DNA of 64,000 nucleotides. It comes from Methanococcoides sp. AM1 (lineage in GTDB: Archaea > Halobacteriota > Methanosarcinia > Methanosarcinales > Methanosarcinaceae). The DNA lies in the NCBI RefSeq assembly GCF_900774055.1, contig NZ_CAAGSW010000005.1, positions 62,001 through 126,000 of the forward strand, in the 5' to 3' direction. The notes under the pieces are model-generated. The model did no database searches. It saw only the letters and a list, made by a program, of their open reading frames with translations, and had not been told where the DNA came from. Made by a program: the position numbers and the translations under genes. Of this stretch, positions 50,834 to 60,205 are shown piece after piece; the stretch's first letter is position 1; every line of letters starts with the position of its first letter.

Positions 50834-51073
50834 ATGATTAACAAAGAGGAATAACATCATTGATCCATGGGCTCGAAATTGATCCCGTGGCCACTAAAGA
50901 AGACATGATGGTAGTTCTTAAGAAATGTTATGAAACCGAGCTTCTGATCAATATCTTGGACCTTGAATTGCTTTAACTACGTAGACTTTGAAGCAGAGAA
51001 AACCCATATCAAAATTACCCTGACAACGCCCAACTGTCCGATGGATGTAATTATTCAGGAATCTCTAATATGA
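50834..51073 (+). pseudogene. frameshifted MIP18/DUF59 Fe-S assembly gene
   Basis: Three pieces in different frames: MINKEE, then GLEIDPVATKEDMMVVLKKC...NILDLEL, then FNYVDFEAEKTHIKITLTTP NCPM (read in pieces). This order matches the DUF59/MIP18 (SufT/PaaD-like) family, including the ITLTT-P-x-CPM motif with its conserved Cys. At least two frameshifts are required. A dead copy carried in the relic region. Confidence 0.7.
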
Positions 51074-51084
51074 CCCTCTTAGAG

Positions 51085-51234
51085 TACCCCATAACTAACT
51101 TTTTTGCCCATTTAGAACTCATATCGATCTTCTGTTTCCTCAGAAATTTGTGCCCTTATTACAATCATTGATATCTAAGTTCTGATTTTTTTAAATGATC
51201 AAATATAAATAAAAAAACAGATATCAAATATAAT
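51085..51234. repeat. relic copy of the terminase-gap region
   Basis: Aligns along its length with 33289-33439 (shared blocks include TACCCCATAACTAAC, TTTAGAACTCA, TCTTCTGTTTC and TATAAATAAAAAAACA). Together with the fragments at 50.26-50.38 kb it shows that a related provirus once lay here in the same orientation. Confidence 0.8.
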
Positions 51235-51296
51235 GAGTTCTTTAAGAAGCATTCCTCTTAATATGCCACGCCTGGTGTACTATTCTTAAAGAGCTC
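51235..51296. ncRNA. second copy of the covarying RNA candidate
   Basis: GAGTTCTTTAAGAA (51235-51248) pairs with TTCTTAAAGAGCTC (51283-51296) over 14 positions with one G-U. The inner stem ATGCCA (51263-51268) pairs with TGGTGT (51273-51278) around the same CGCC loop as in 33440-33500. Confidence 0.6.
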
Positions 51297-51442
51297 GGTG
51301 GTAGTATCCTGTTTTTCGTGTATTATAAGACAATTAAGTGACCGCAACAAAAGGTCTGCTTGACACTTGTATAATAACCACAAAAAGCATATATTGCAAC
51401 CAATAATAGATATTGAGCAACAATCACAAACGGGGTGAGATT

Positions 51443-51805
51443 TTGAATTTTGGAGAGTTAGTTAAAGGAAAGGACATTGAAGCAGAAACCGCAATGAAGG
51501 AGAAACATATACCTACAATCGATATTCTTGAAGGTCATGGGGGAACAGATGCAAACCTTATTCGGGTAATCGTAGGTAAAGATACAGCACATCCAAATAC
51601 CGTTGAGCATCACATTGCATGGGTAGAACTTTATGGCAGGAAAGATAGCGGCGAAGTCGTTAACCTCGGAAGAGTTAACTTCAGCCCGGGAAATACAAGA
51701 CCTGACTGCCGGTTCAAGCTCGAGAACATTGGTGAATACAAGGCATTCTGTGCTCTTGGATATTGTAACATCCACGGCCTGTGGGAAAACTGCATTGAGA
51801 TATGA
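51443..51805 (+). CDS. superoxide reductase (neelaredoxin type)
   Basis: Reduces superoxide to hydrogen peroxide without making oxygen, useful in an anaerobe. From TTG 51443 it reads MNFGELVKGKD, then EKHIPTI (first His ligand with Glu/Lys), HPNTVEHHIAWVELYG (further His ligands) and CALGYCNIHGLWE (Cys and His ligands), the full class II iron site. No N-terminal desulforedoxin domain. GGGGTGA precedes the TTG; an earlier TTG at 51413 is possible. Confidence 0.92.
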   Translation: MNFGELVKGKDIEAETAMKEKHIPTIDILEGHGGTDANLIRVIVGKDTAHPNTVEHHIAWVELYGRKDSGEVVNLGRVNFSPGNTRPDCRFKLENIGEYKAFCALGYCNIHGLWENCIEI

Positions 51806-51858
51806 TCGGGTTTAATGCCTGATCATATTTTTTCCTTAAATTTTCAGCTTCATTTAAC

Positions 51859-52548
51859 TCATTCAACTTTAAGCGCATCCAAAGGACATTTTTGAACACA
51901 CTTCATACAACTGATGCAGGCAGTGTCCCTGACAACATCCTTTTCTGACACATCGATCCACATGGGACATAGCCTATCACATATCCCACATGAATTACAG
52001 AGCGAAGGGTCACGCCTTATCTTCCTGATCTTAACAAGGTTCGTCAACGAGGCAGCTGCACCTTCCTTACAGAAATACCTGCATGCAGCTCTGTCCACGA
52101 AAAAGGAAAGAAGTATCGACACCGCCATGATCAGTAGCAGACCATCTATTACCACAGTTTCCATAATGATATCATCAATAAACTGAAACTTATGCAGCAC
52201 CAGAGCGGTTAATAAAAAGAGTAATACTACGTAGCGGAAATACAGTAACGTTTTATGGACTCTTTTCGGAACCAGTGTGTTGTATCTTTTACCCAGGACC
52301 CTTTTTCCCATAGAACCAATGATGTTCTGGAACATGCCCCTTGGGCACATCCAGCCACAATAGACCGGACCGAATAGCAGAGCAACGGGAACGGACAGGA
52401 GAACAACATAGAATGTTGACTGCGAACCAAAATAGATGAAGATAGCAAGGCCAACGAGCTGTAGGCTCAGCCTGAACCTCTCACCCTTTTCGCTCTTTTG
52501 CAATCTTGATGTTATACTACTTGCCGCTTTCAACAGAGCTGCCTCCAA
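51859..52548 (-). CDS. membrane 4Fe-4S ferredoxin-type protein (NapH/RnfB-like)
   Basis: 229 residues. Three or four membrane helices, with CGWMCPRGMFQN near residue 64 as in the NapH/CcoG/PceC family. A C-terminal pair of 4Fe-4S clusters follows (CNSCGICDRLCPMW and CISCMKCVQKCP). It probably passes electrons at the membrane; partner unknown. Convergent with the superoxide reductase gene. Confidence 0.88.
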   Translation of the reverse strand: MEAALLKAASSITSRLQKSEKGERFRLSLQLVGLAIFIYFGSQSTFYVVLLSVPVALLFGPVYCGWMCPRGMFQNIIGSMGKRVLGKRYNTLVPKRVHKTLLYFRYVVLLFLLTALVLHKFQFIDDIIMETVVIDGLLLIMAVSILLSFFVDRAACRYFCKEGAAASLTNLVKIRKIRRDPSLCNSCGICDRLCPMWIDVSEKDVVRDTACISCMKCVQKCPLDALKVE

Positions 52549-52646
52549 TAATAGTTAGGAGTGTGCCGAACAATATAGTTGAAAAACGCCTATCCAATAT
52601 ATAATTTATTAAAGGTACAGCCAAATGTAGGATAGGGGTAATTGAA

Positions 52647-53252
52647 ATGCACACATTTACGAAGATCGTTATATTGGTCACAATAATGCTATCCATAGCA
52701 ACATCAGGCTGTGCAACCAATGGTACTGATGAACCTGAGCCAATACCGGACATAATTGAGAACCAAGATCATGTGGCAGAGCAAGATAGCACTGACAACA
52801 TCAACAAAGAGCAGAGCACATTCAAGATATCAACCAGCGCCTTTGAGAACAACGGAGAGATTCCCTCACGTTACACCTGCGATGGGGACAACATTAATCC
52901 GGAACTCATCCCCGGCATCCTGCCTAAAGGTACCGAGAACCTTGTCCTGATAGTTGATGATACCGATGCTCCGGGAGGGATGTTCACCCACTGGATAGTA
53001 TGGAACATTGAGCCGGGATCTATGATCAGGGAGAACACAATTCCGGGAGTGCAGGGACTTAACGACTTTAAGACCACAGACTACGCCGGACCATGTCCAC
53101 CTTCAGGAACTCATCGTTACTTTTTCAGAATATATGCACTGGACACCATGCTTGATCTTGTATCAGGCTCCACAAGAACAGATCTGGAACAGGCAATGCA
53201 GGATCACATCATTGCAGAGGCCGAACTAATGGGAACTTACTCCAGAGAGTAA
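52647..53252 (+). CDS. PEBP (YbhB/YbcL) family lipoprotein
   Basis: 201 residues with a lipoprotein signal (MHTFTKIVILVTIMLSIATS then GCAT). The PEBP/Raf-kinase-inhibitor-like fold is marked by FENNGEIPSRYTCDGDNINP, VLIVDDTDAPGGMFTHWIVW and PPSGTHRYFFRIYALD. The ligand and role in archaea are unknown. Confidence 0.9.
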   Translation: MHTFTKIVILVTIMLSIATSGCATNGTDEPEPIPDIIENQDHVAEQDSTDNINKEQSTFKISTSAFENNGEIPSRYTCDGDNINPELIPGILPKGTENLVLIVDDTDAPGGMFTHWIVWNIEPGSMIRENTIPGVQGLNDFKTTDYAGPCPPSGTHRYFFRIYALDTMLDLVSGSTRTDLEQAMQDHIIAEAELMGTYSRE

Positions 53253-53311
53253 GAGGAAATGGGAACAAGAATAGAAAAAGAAAAAAGAGACAGAACAATA
53301 AGAAGACGGGT

Positions 53312-53674
53312 TTATTCCAGCAGTTCAGTATCCTCATGAGAATAAGCCGGGGAACAGCAACATAGTATCTTCAATTCCCCCGCCCCCGTATTTTCGATCT
53401 TGTGAGCAACACATGGATCGATCAGTATGGTATCGCCGACACTCACTTCGAACACCTCATCCCCCAGAGTCATGAGACCGCTTCCAGTTGTTATATGGTA
53501 GATCTCCTCAGACTCATGATGCCGGTGTTCAAGAGTCATGCATCCCACCGGAACGGTTGCCTCGGCAAGGCTTTGACTGTTCTTGCCACCGATGTTCGGA
53601 TGCATCAATTCACGTATTATCGAGCCATCCTTTGTGGTGAATGGTTCGACTCGCGAGTATTCAGTTCTCTTCAT
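53312..53674 (-). CDS. cupin-domain protein
   Basis: 120 residues of a single cupin barrel: VGCMTLEHRHHESEEIYHIT (G-x5-H-x-H-x-E motif 1) and IDPCVAHKIENTGAGELKIL (motif 2 with His). Likely a metal-binding small cupin related to sugar-phosphate isomerase or regulator cupins. It overlaps the CooC-like gene end by 14 bp, so the two are probably co-transcribed. Confidence 0.88.
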   Translation of the reverse strand: MKRTEYSRVEPFTTKDGSIIRELMHPNIGGKNSQSLAEATVPVGCMTLEHRHHESEEIYHITTGSGLMTLGDEVFEVSVGDTILIDPCVAHKIENTGAGELKILCCCSPAYSHEDTELLE

Positions 53675-54437
53675 CCTTGCTAAAGTTCTCTATCATTTCA
53701 AGCATTTTTTCCTTAATTTCCACAAAGGAAGCAATGCTTTCAGTGCCTGTATCGATAGGAGACTTGCCTTCAAAATCAGCATTCATAAGATCGGGAGAGA
53801 ATGGTATCTCACCAAGGACAGGAATTCCAAGCTCAGCAAGTTTTGGCTTGACATCAGAAGAAGTGCCCTTGTTGACAACCGCAGCAAGGTTCTTCACACC
53901 GATACCGCCTGCAAGTTCCTTGATCCTTCCGGCAGTCTCAATGGAGCGCATGCCCGGTTCCACCACAATGATCATGAGATCGATACCACGAGTAGTTCCA
54001 CGACCAAGGTGCTCGATACCTGCTTCCATATCCATGATCAGTGCACTGGTGTCCTTTAGCACAACATGGCGAAGAAGTGCTCTCAAAAATGCAGATGCAG
54101 GGCACATGCAACCGCTTCCTCCACGCTCTACAGTACCCATTACCAGCATCTTGACACCATCCGGCCCGACAACACCGAACTTGCTCACAATATCGTCCAC
54201 CTTTGGGTTGTACTTGAACATGCCACCAACCTCGCCGGCACGTTCGTCGATCATCTCCTTATAATCCGTGAGCGGACGTGGTGGTTCAGCTATACCCAGT
54301 GAAGATGCAAGGTTCATATCCGAATCAGCATCAATGACAAGTACCTCGTAACCGTCCCTGGCAAGCAGCCTTGCCAGAGTTCCGGACAGGGTGGTCTTGC
54401 CAACACCCCCTTTGCCTGTAACTGCGATTTTTACCAT
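53661..54437 (-). CDS. cooC: CooC-like nickel-insertion ATPase
   Basis: 258 residues of the MinD/CooC P-loop family. The deviant Walker A is KIAVTGKGGVGKTTLSGTLA at the N-terminus, then VLVIDADSDMNLASSLGI, the CMCP pair (SGCMCPASAFLRALL) that binds metal in the CooC dimer, and IMDMEAGIEHLGRGT as Walker B. CooC matures carbon monoxide dehydrogenase, central to acetyl-CoA metabolism in methanogens. No CODH genes lie nearby. Confidence 0.88.
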   Translation of the reverse strand: MVKIAVTGKGGVGKTTLSGTLARLLARDGYEVLVIDADSDMNLASSLGIAEPPRPLTDYKEMIDERAGEVGGMFKYNPKVDDIVSKFGVVGPDGVKMLVMGTVERGGSGCMCPASAFLRALLRHVVLKDTSALIMDMEAGIEHLGRGTTRGIDLMIIVVEPGMRSIETAGRIKELAGGIGVKNLAAVVNKGTSSDVKPKLAELGIPVLGEIPFSPDLMNADFEGKSPIDTGTESIASFVEIKEKMLEMIENFSKDEEN

Positions 54438-54607
54438 TAATAAGACCTCATTGATATTCTATAATGTTCCTGTATATCATCTTTTTATCTTCTATTTTCG
54501 TTGGTATATTGTATTAATGACATATAAGTGATATAATTATTTAAACAGGTCTGAAAGTTCAACATAACTATATATGTCACGTCAAAGATATTGTTGGAAA
54601 GATTTCC

Positions 54608-55477
54608 ATGGATGAGCGTTCGAAGAAGATACAGCAGATACTGGTAATTATATTAGCTCTGAATCTGCTGGTAGCTTTTGCAAAGATAATCTATGGTACG
54701 ATCACAAACACGCTCAGCATGAAATCCGATGGCTACCATTCCCTTTTTGACGGGATATCGAACATCGTCGGTATCGTTGCTATCTTTGTCGCAGCAAAAC
54801 CTCCTGACCGGACACATCCTTATGGACACCAGAAGTTCGAGACCCTTGCATCCATCGTCATTGCAGTGCTGATAATCTTCGTCGGGTTCGAGATAATCCA
54901 TAATTCTATAACAAGGTTCACATCAGACATACAGCCCAGCGTTACCGGTCTGAGCTTTATTGTCATGATAAGCACAATGGCTGTTAACCTGATGGTAACC
55001 GAATATGAAAGAAGAAAGGGTGAAAAGCTTAACAGCGATATCCTGCTGGCCGATTCCATCCATACCAGAAGTGACATATTCGTTTCACTTTCAGTACTCG
55101 TGGCACTTGTAGCAATCGAAGCAGGATATCCAATAGTCGATCCTTTAATATCACTGATAATAGCAGCCGTAATTGTCAGGGCAGGTATCAAAATAATAAT
55201 GGCAAGTTCCAATACATTATGTGATGCCGCCCAGCTTGAAGAAGAAGTTATCTGTTCACTTGCCTCTGAGATAGACGGAGTTCGTGACTGCCACAAGATC
55301 AGGACCAGAGGGTGTAAAGGCGACATACATATCGACCTTCACATCATGGTAGTACCTGAACTGACCGTGTCCGAAGCTCATGTGATCTCACATCAGGTCA
55401 TGGACTACCTTAAAGAGAAACTGGAAGGTGTGACCGAAGTATTGGTTCACATCGATCCATTTACGGAAAAAAAATAA
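54608..55477 (+). CDS. cation diffusion facilitator (CDF) exporter
   Basis: 289 residues. The DGYHSLFDGISNIVGIVAIF segment of helix 2 and LLADSIHTRSDIFVSLSVLV of helix 5 give the CDF metal site (D/H...H-x3-D). HPYGHQKFETLASIVIAVLI is the typical loop after helix 2. The C-terminal cytoplasmic domain has ECV-like CHKIRTRGCKGDIHIDLHIM. Exports Zn, Fe, Co or Mn. Just upstream of aroC. Confidence 0.93.
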   Translation: MDERSKKIQQILVIILALNLLVAFAKIIYGTITNTLSMKSDGYHSLFDGISNIVGIVAIFVAAKPPDRTHPYGHQKFETLASIVIAVLIIFVGFEIIHNSITRFTSDIQPSVTGLSFIVMISTMAVNLMVTEYERRKGEKLNSDILLADSIHTRSDIFVSLSVLVALVAIEAGYPIVDPLISLIIAAVIVRAGIKIIMASSNTLCDAAQLEEEVICSLASEIDGVRDCHKIRTRGCKGDIHIDLHIMVVPELTVSEAHVISHQVMDYLKEKLEGVTEVLVHIDPFTEKK

Positions 55478-55503
55478 AATAATATTAAATGGAATTGATC
55501 AAC

Positions 55504-56601
55504 ATGCCCGGAAATACCTTTGGACACTCATTCAGGATCACAACCTGGGGAGAATCACATGGAAAAGCATTGGGAGTCGTGGTCGACGGAGTCCCGGCAG
55601 GACTTCCTCTTGAGCCGCAGATGATCCAGAAAGAACTGGACAGGAGACGCCCCGGACAGAGTCAGGTTTCCACACCTCGCTCCGAAGCAGACAGCGTTGA
55701 GATACTTTCAGGTATTTTCGAAGGCAAAACAACCGGCACACCAATTTCCATGATGGTGTGGAACAAGGATGCAAGATCAAGTTCTTACGATAATATCAAA
55801 GACCTTGCAAGACCAGGACATGCCGATTATCCATACATGAAAAAGTACGGCATCCGCGACTACCGTGGTGGCGGCCGTTCATCAGCCCGTGAGACCATTG
55901 GCAGGGTAGCCGCCGGAGCTATCGCAAAAGAGATACTTGCAAAATTCGGGATAGAGGTCATTGCCCACGTAATAGCACTTGGCACAGTATGTGCAAGACC
56001 AATGCCCCTTGATGCTATCAGGGACAATCTGGAAAAGACACCTGTAAGGTGTGCAGATATTGAAGCTGCAGAAAAGATGCTCAAAGAGGTCGAAGCAGCA
56101 AGAGAAGAGCATGACAGCATCGGAGGAGTCGTTGAGATAATCGCAACCGGCGTTCCGGCGGGTATCGGAGAACCTGTCTTTGACAAACTGGATGCCGATA
56201 TCGCAAAGGCCATGATGAGCATCGGTGCGGTCAAAGCTGTGGAGATCGGTGCAGGTTATGAGGCTTCACAGATGAAAGGAAGCCAGATGAACGATCCTTT
56301 TGTCATGGAAGATGCAATGGTAGAAACTAAGACCAACAATGCAGGCGGAATACTCGGGGGATTGTCCACAGGAATGCCAATTGTCTGCCGCACTACGGTC
56401 AAGCCAACACCATCCATTTCATAGCCACAGAAAACTGTGGACATGAAAGAGATGAAGGATGCTGAGATCAATATCCAGGGGCGTCACGACCCGACGATCC
56501 CACCAAGAATGGTACCGGTAGCAGAAGCCATGATGGCACTGGTTATTGTTGACCACATGATCAGAAGTGGTCATATTCATCCTAATTCGATGTTGAAGTG
56601 A
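55504..56601 (+). CDS. aroC: chorismate synthase with in-frame TAG (Pyl candidate)
   Basis: Makes chorismate from EPSP in the shikimate pathway, using reduced [23 protein letters not shown] at the start (ATG 55504) and [20 protein letters not shown] are family signatures. At codon 307 the frame meets TAG (56422-56424) in [18 protein letters not shown], then continues intact: [20 protein letters not shown] and [16 protein letters not shown] to TGA at 56601. With the TAG read through the length is 365 residues, normal. Stopping at TAG would remove the conserved GRHDP region. A single needed biosynthetic gene is unlikely to be dead, so pyrrolysine insertion is the preferred reading. A sequencing error or mutation is the alternative. 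Confidence 0.88.
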
Positions 56602-56740
56602 TAAGAATCGAAATTAAACAAAAAAAGACTGCTATCGATTATTCAGAGATAGAAGGACAAACGATCAATAGACCATAAGTTGACCAATCAAACAAACCCG
56701 CGGTTGGTCCTAATTCATAAACAACTAAAAAAGAAGAAAT

Positions 56741-56785
56741 TATGCCACCGACCTCGGCGGCATTACTCATTTTTATATAAATTCG
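56741..56785. terminator. terminator between aroC and dapL
   Basis: ATGCCACCG and CGGCGGCAT form a hairpin (56741-56762), with a T-rich tail (CATTTTTATATAAATT) on the plus side. It serves the convergent aroC and dapL transcripts. Positions 56602-56740 hold no gene. Confidence 0.65.
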
Positions 56786-56793
56786 ATCTGACC

Positions 56794-57951
56794 TTAAATG
56801 GTCAGTTTTTCCATTCTTCCAACAGCTTCTTCGAGGCGGTCAACGGACTGTGTAAGAGCAAATCTCACATAACCTTCTCCGTATTCACCAAAGCCGACAC
56901 CAGGTGTTGCTACAATTCCTGCTTCCTCAAGCAAAAGCTTGGAGAATCCGATAGAGTCATATCCATCAGGTACTGGTACCCACATGTAGAATGTTGCCTT
57001 TGGTGCTTTTGCATCAAGACCAATGCCCCTTAAGCCTTTAAGAAGTACGTCTCGCCTCTCCTCATACATAGTGTTCATATCTGCAACACACTGCTGTGAG
57101 CTTGACAGAGCTGTGATACCTGCCCTCTGGATAGCATCGAATGCACCGGAATCGATGTTGGACTTAGCCTTTCCAAATCCTGTGATGAGATCCTTATTGC
57201 CAACAGCGAATGCAAGTCTCCAGCCGGTCATGTTGTAGGTCTTGGACATGGAGTAAAGTTCCATTCCAACATCCATTGCACCATCTACGCTAAGGAAACT
57301 TGGTGCCTTGTAATCATCATAGACCATCTCAGAGTAAGCATTGTCATGAACCACAACAACGTCGTTCTCTTTAGCAAATTCAACGACCTCTTCAAAGAAC
57401 TTGACATCAGCAGTTGCAGATGTTGGGTTGTTTGGATAGTTCAGGAACATTAGCTTAGCCTTTGCAAGCTTATCTGCAGGGATAGCTTCAAGGTCAGGAA
57501 GGAAGCCATTCTCCTCAAGAAGAGGCATGATGTGTGGTTCCCCACCGGCAAACTGTGTTCCGATCTTGTAAACAGGATATGCAGGATCCGGGATCAATGC
57601 CACATCACCTGGATTGATGAATGCAAGAGGAATGTGTGCAACACCTTCCTTTGATCCGATAAGTGTAAGGGTCTCTGTTGCAGCATCAAGCTCAAGACCG
57701 CGGGATTCCTTGCACCAGTCTGCTACTGATTCCCTGAACTCCATCATACCGGTGTAAGATGGATACCTGTGGGTACCAGGGTCCCTGACCGCTTCACACA
57801 TTGCATCAACGATGTGAGAAGGGGTTGGCTGGTCCGGGTCACCCACACCGAGGTCGATAACATCGACACCTTTTGCCCTCTGGGCTGCCTTTGCTTCATC
57901 GATAGTTGCAAATAAATAAGGGGGTAATGCATTGATTCTGTCTGCGTACAT
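56794..57951 (-). CDS. dapL: LL-diaminopimelate aminotransferase
   Basis: 385-residue class I/II PLP aminotransferase. [71 protein letters not shown] and [19 protein letters not shown] (the PLP-binding Lys in SMSKTYNM) match DapL of methanogens. It converts tetrahydrodipicolinate directly to LL-DAP for lysine synthesis. Convergent with aroC. Confidence 0.9.
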   Translation of the reverse strand: MYADRINALPPYLFATIDEAKAAQRAKGVDVIDLGVGDPDQPTPSHIVDAMCEAVRDPGTHRYPSYTGMMEFRESVADWCKESRGLELDAATETLTLIGSKEGVAHIPLAFINPGDVALIPDPAYPVYKIGTQFAGGEPHIMPLLEENGFLPDLEAIPADKLAKAKLMFLNYPNNPTSATADVKFFEEVVEFAKENDVVVVHDNAYSEMVYDDYKAPSFLSVDGAMDVGMELYSMSKTYNMTGWRLAFAVGNKDLITGFGKAKSNIDSGAFDAIQRAGITALSSSQQCVADMNTMYEERRDVLLKGLRGIGLDAKAPKATFYMWVPVPDGYDSIGFSKLLLEEAGIVATPGVGFGEYGEGYVRFALTQSVDRLEEAVGRMEKLTI

Positions 57952-58055
57952 ATGTTCACCTTGGTTTTAAATTAAAATATTCACTTAGGTAATGTAGCGC
58001 TTCTATTGCTACAAACCTATTTAAAAATCATGGGTGACCGGAAAACAGGTCACCT

Positions 58056-58895
58056 TCATTTCTCATCCTTTTCCACTGTATGCAATTCATCACCTTTGTC
58101 ACGCGAAAGGTCCTCATTCATGAATTCAGCTGACTCGGGAAGGGACAGTTCGAACCCTGCGGTCTGATCTATATAGATAGTACCATTCAGAATGACATAA
58201 TCAAGCACATGGCCACCTTTTTCTCTGCCAGCATCAATGAAATGGAAATGATAACCAGGTACATTTATGCCTTCAACATAGTAAGGCAGCCAGAAACCTA
58301 CAATACTACCCTCAACATCCTCAAGCTCGAACACAACTTGTTCGTCAGCGATCACATCGATCAGCAAAGGATATGGCTCTTCCTGGGCAGGAACACTACG
58401 CACTTTCATATGCTCAAACGTGCCGTCAATTCGGATGGCGTACATCAGGTTTTTTGATGGAAGCATTTCCCCTATCAATGAACCAACTTCAGAGGAGTTC
58501 AATGATTCATCCAGTATAATGGACTCATCCGTCTCAAAATAAGTTACAGCGGCAAAGGGCGTAGTGTCGAAATCATTCACAGAATAGGCATACCCATCGG
58601 TCTTCATCTGGTAGACCTCACCATCAATAACGATCATTTCGCCATCTAAAGCATCGAATGTCCCAAGACCAAGATCCCCTTGCTCTTTCAGTTCACCGAT
58701 AGTCATTTGCCCTTCATAGAGACCTTCAAGCAGTGCATCGATGGTCGATGCCTGGAACAGGACATCATCCTGCAAATTGCTTTGGTCAATATTCGGGGTA
58801 TCCGGAGTATTCGGAGCATCATCAACACAACCGGATAACACCAACATTCCGGATACAAACAATAAACAAACAAATAATTGAACTGCCTTTTTCAT
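58056..58895 (-). CDS. budA: acetolactate decarboxylase as a lipoprotein
   Basis: 279 residues. The first 22 are a lipoprotein signal (MKKAVQLFVCLLFVSGMLVL then SGC), so the enzyme is anchored outside the membrane. The body has the BudA/AlsD pattern: FQASTIDALLEGLYEGQMTI, GDLGLGTFDALDGEMIVIDG, then GYHFHFIDAGREKGGHVLDY with the three His zinc ligands. The known reaction turns acetolactate into acetoin inside cells; an external enzyme is unusual and may act on another keto acid. A 354-bp gap separates it from znuA. Confidence 0.9.
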   Translation of the reverse strand: MKKAVQLFVCLLFVSGMLVLSGCVDDAPNTPDTPNIDQSNLQDDVLFQASTIDALLEGLYEGQMTIGELKEQGDLGLGTFDALDGEMIVIDGEVYQMKTDGYAYSVNDFDTTPFAAVTYFETDESIILDESLNSSEVGSLIGEMLPSKNLMYAIRIDGTFEHMKVRSVPAQEEPYPLLIDVIADEQVVFELEDVEGSIVGFWLPYYVEGINVPGYHFHFIDAGREKGGHVLDYVILNGTIYIDQTAGFELSLPESAEFMNEDLSRDKGDELHTVEKDEK

Positions 58896-59249
58896 TTTTG
58901 AACCTCTTTCAGTATAACATAATTAATATGTTTATAAATAACTAATCTGATCGCAATCGTTGTTTGGCTCTTGAAGTCTGGAAAATAAATGTGAAACATA
59001 TGAAAGTGTATCTAAAAAATAACGTATAATTCTAATAAAACGGCTCACAATAGCAAAAGCAGTTGTACCTGCCAAATTTGGAGTATGGCAAAATTAGTAG
59101 ATGAAAAATAGGACATCTTTATTTAAAATACGAAACATATATAAGTAATATGCATTTACTGATAAAATGAAAAGATATATATTGGCTTTTTTGGTATGAT
59201 ACCAAAGATGTGCACGAAAAGAAAAAGCTGAAATGATCCCCGCCGCAGG
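58896..59249. other. intergenic region with znu promoter and operator
   Basis: A 354-bp AT-rich divergent gap between budA and znuA. A TATA box (AGATATATATTGG, 59172-59184) lies about 75 bp before znuA. Immediately after it is the palindrome TTTGGTATGATACCAAA (59190-59206). Nothing else of note is seen. Confidence 0.55.
59190..59206. promoter_or_regulatory. palindromic operator candidate for znuACB
   Basis: TTTGGTAT, a central G and ATACCAAA form a perfect 17-bp palindrome directly downstream of the TATA box. Its place at the expected transcription start suits a metal-responsive repressor (DtxR or similar). The regulator is not in the window. Confidence 0.6.
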
Positions 59250-60197
59250 ATGGATAGCATGAACAGAAATATCAAACTCATATTAAGTATCTGTACTTTA
59301 TTTGTAGCTGTATTCATGTCCGGTTGCATCGACCAGACAGAAGAGAATGCCAGTCAGGAAGATGTTCTCGTTGTTGCAGTAAGCATATTACCACAACAGG
59401 AATTTGTAGAAAAAATTGCCGGAGACAGGATAAATGTCGTTGTCCTGATTCCACCCGGAGCAAGTCCTGCCACCCATGAACCAACCGCAGGTCAACTGAG
59501 GGATGTAGCTGATGCAAGAGCATATTTTACAGTGGGATCAGGATTGCCTTTTGAGAACGTCTGGCTTGAGAAGATCGAGACAGTGAACGAGGACATGCTG
59601 ATCGTAGACTGCTCAGAAGGGATCCCGATAATTGAAATGCATGAAGAAGAGCATGAAGAGGAACAAGATACTGAGGTAAACGAGGAAGAAACTGGTCACG
59701 ACCATGGAGGAGTTGACCCTCATATCTGGACATCCCCAATGAATGCTAAGATAATGGTAGAGAACACATACCTTGGCCTTATAAAGATAGATCCTGATAA
59801 CCGCGACTTCTACTTGCAGAACAAAGATGCTTACCTGAAAGAACTGGACGAAGCTGATGCCAGAATCAGAGCCACTCTTGGAGGAGACGGCGGCAGTTTC
59901 ATGACATACCACCCTTCCTGGGACTACTTTGCAACTGAATATGGACTCGATATGATAACTATCGAGGAAGAAGGAAAGGAGCCAAGCCCAAAGGACATGC
60001 AAAGGCTTATTGATGAAGCCGAAGAGAAAAATATCAAAGTGATATTCGTGCAGGCACAATTCAGCACACAGAGCGCTGGAGCGATAGCATCTGAAATCGG
60101 TGGCGAAGTTGTAACAGTGGACCCGCTGGCAAAAGATTACATAAATAATCTTGACATTATCACCGAAGCATTTTCACAGGGCATTACAAAAGACTGA
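59250..60197 (+). CDS. znuA: zinc ABC transporter substrate-binding lipoprotein
   Basis: 315 residues. Lipoprotein signal (LFVAVFMSGCIDQ). The ZnuA/cluster 9 pattern includes VVAVSILPQQEFVEKIAGDR, LIPPGASPATHEPTAGQLRD (first His), an acidic His-rich loop (EMHEEEHEEEQDTEVNEEE and HDHGG) before VDPHIWTSPMNAKIMVENTY, and FMTYHPSWDYFATEYGLDMI. The His-rich loop points to zinc rather than manganese. First gene of znuACB; an alternative start lies at 59259. Confidence 0.9.
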   Translation: MDSMNRNIKLILSICTLFVAVFMSGCIDQTEENASQEDVLVVAVSILPQQEFVEKIAGDRINVVVLIPPGASPATHEPTAGQLRDVADARAYFTVGSGLPFENVWLEKIETVNEDMLIVDCSEGIPIIEMHEEEHEEEQDTEVNEEETGHDHGGVDPHIWTSPMNAKIMVENTYLGLIKIDPDNRDFYLQNKDAYLKELDEADARIRATLGGDGGSFMTYHPSWDYFATEYGLDMITIEEEGKEPSPKDMQRLIDEAEEKNIKVIFVQAQFSTQSAGAIASEIGGEVVTVDPLAKDYINNLDIITEAFSQGITKD

Positions 60198-60205
60198 GGG
60201 ATCAA

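Noticed and set aside
55489-56424. A truncated chorismate synthase pseudogene
   Set aside because: The sequence after the TAG is fully conserved with no other lesion, and two more genes in the window show the same TAG-only interruption.
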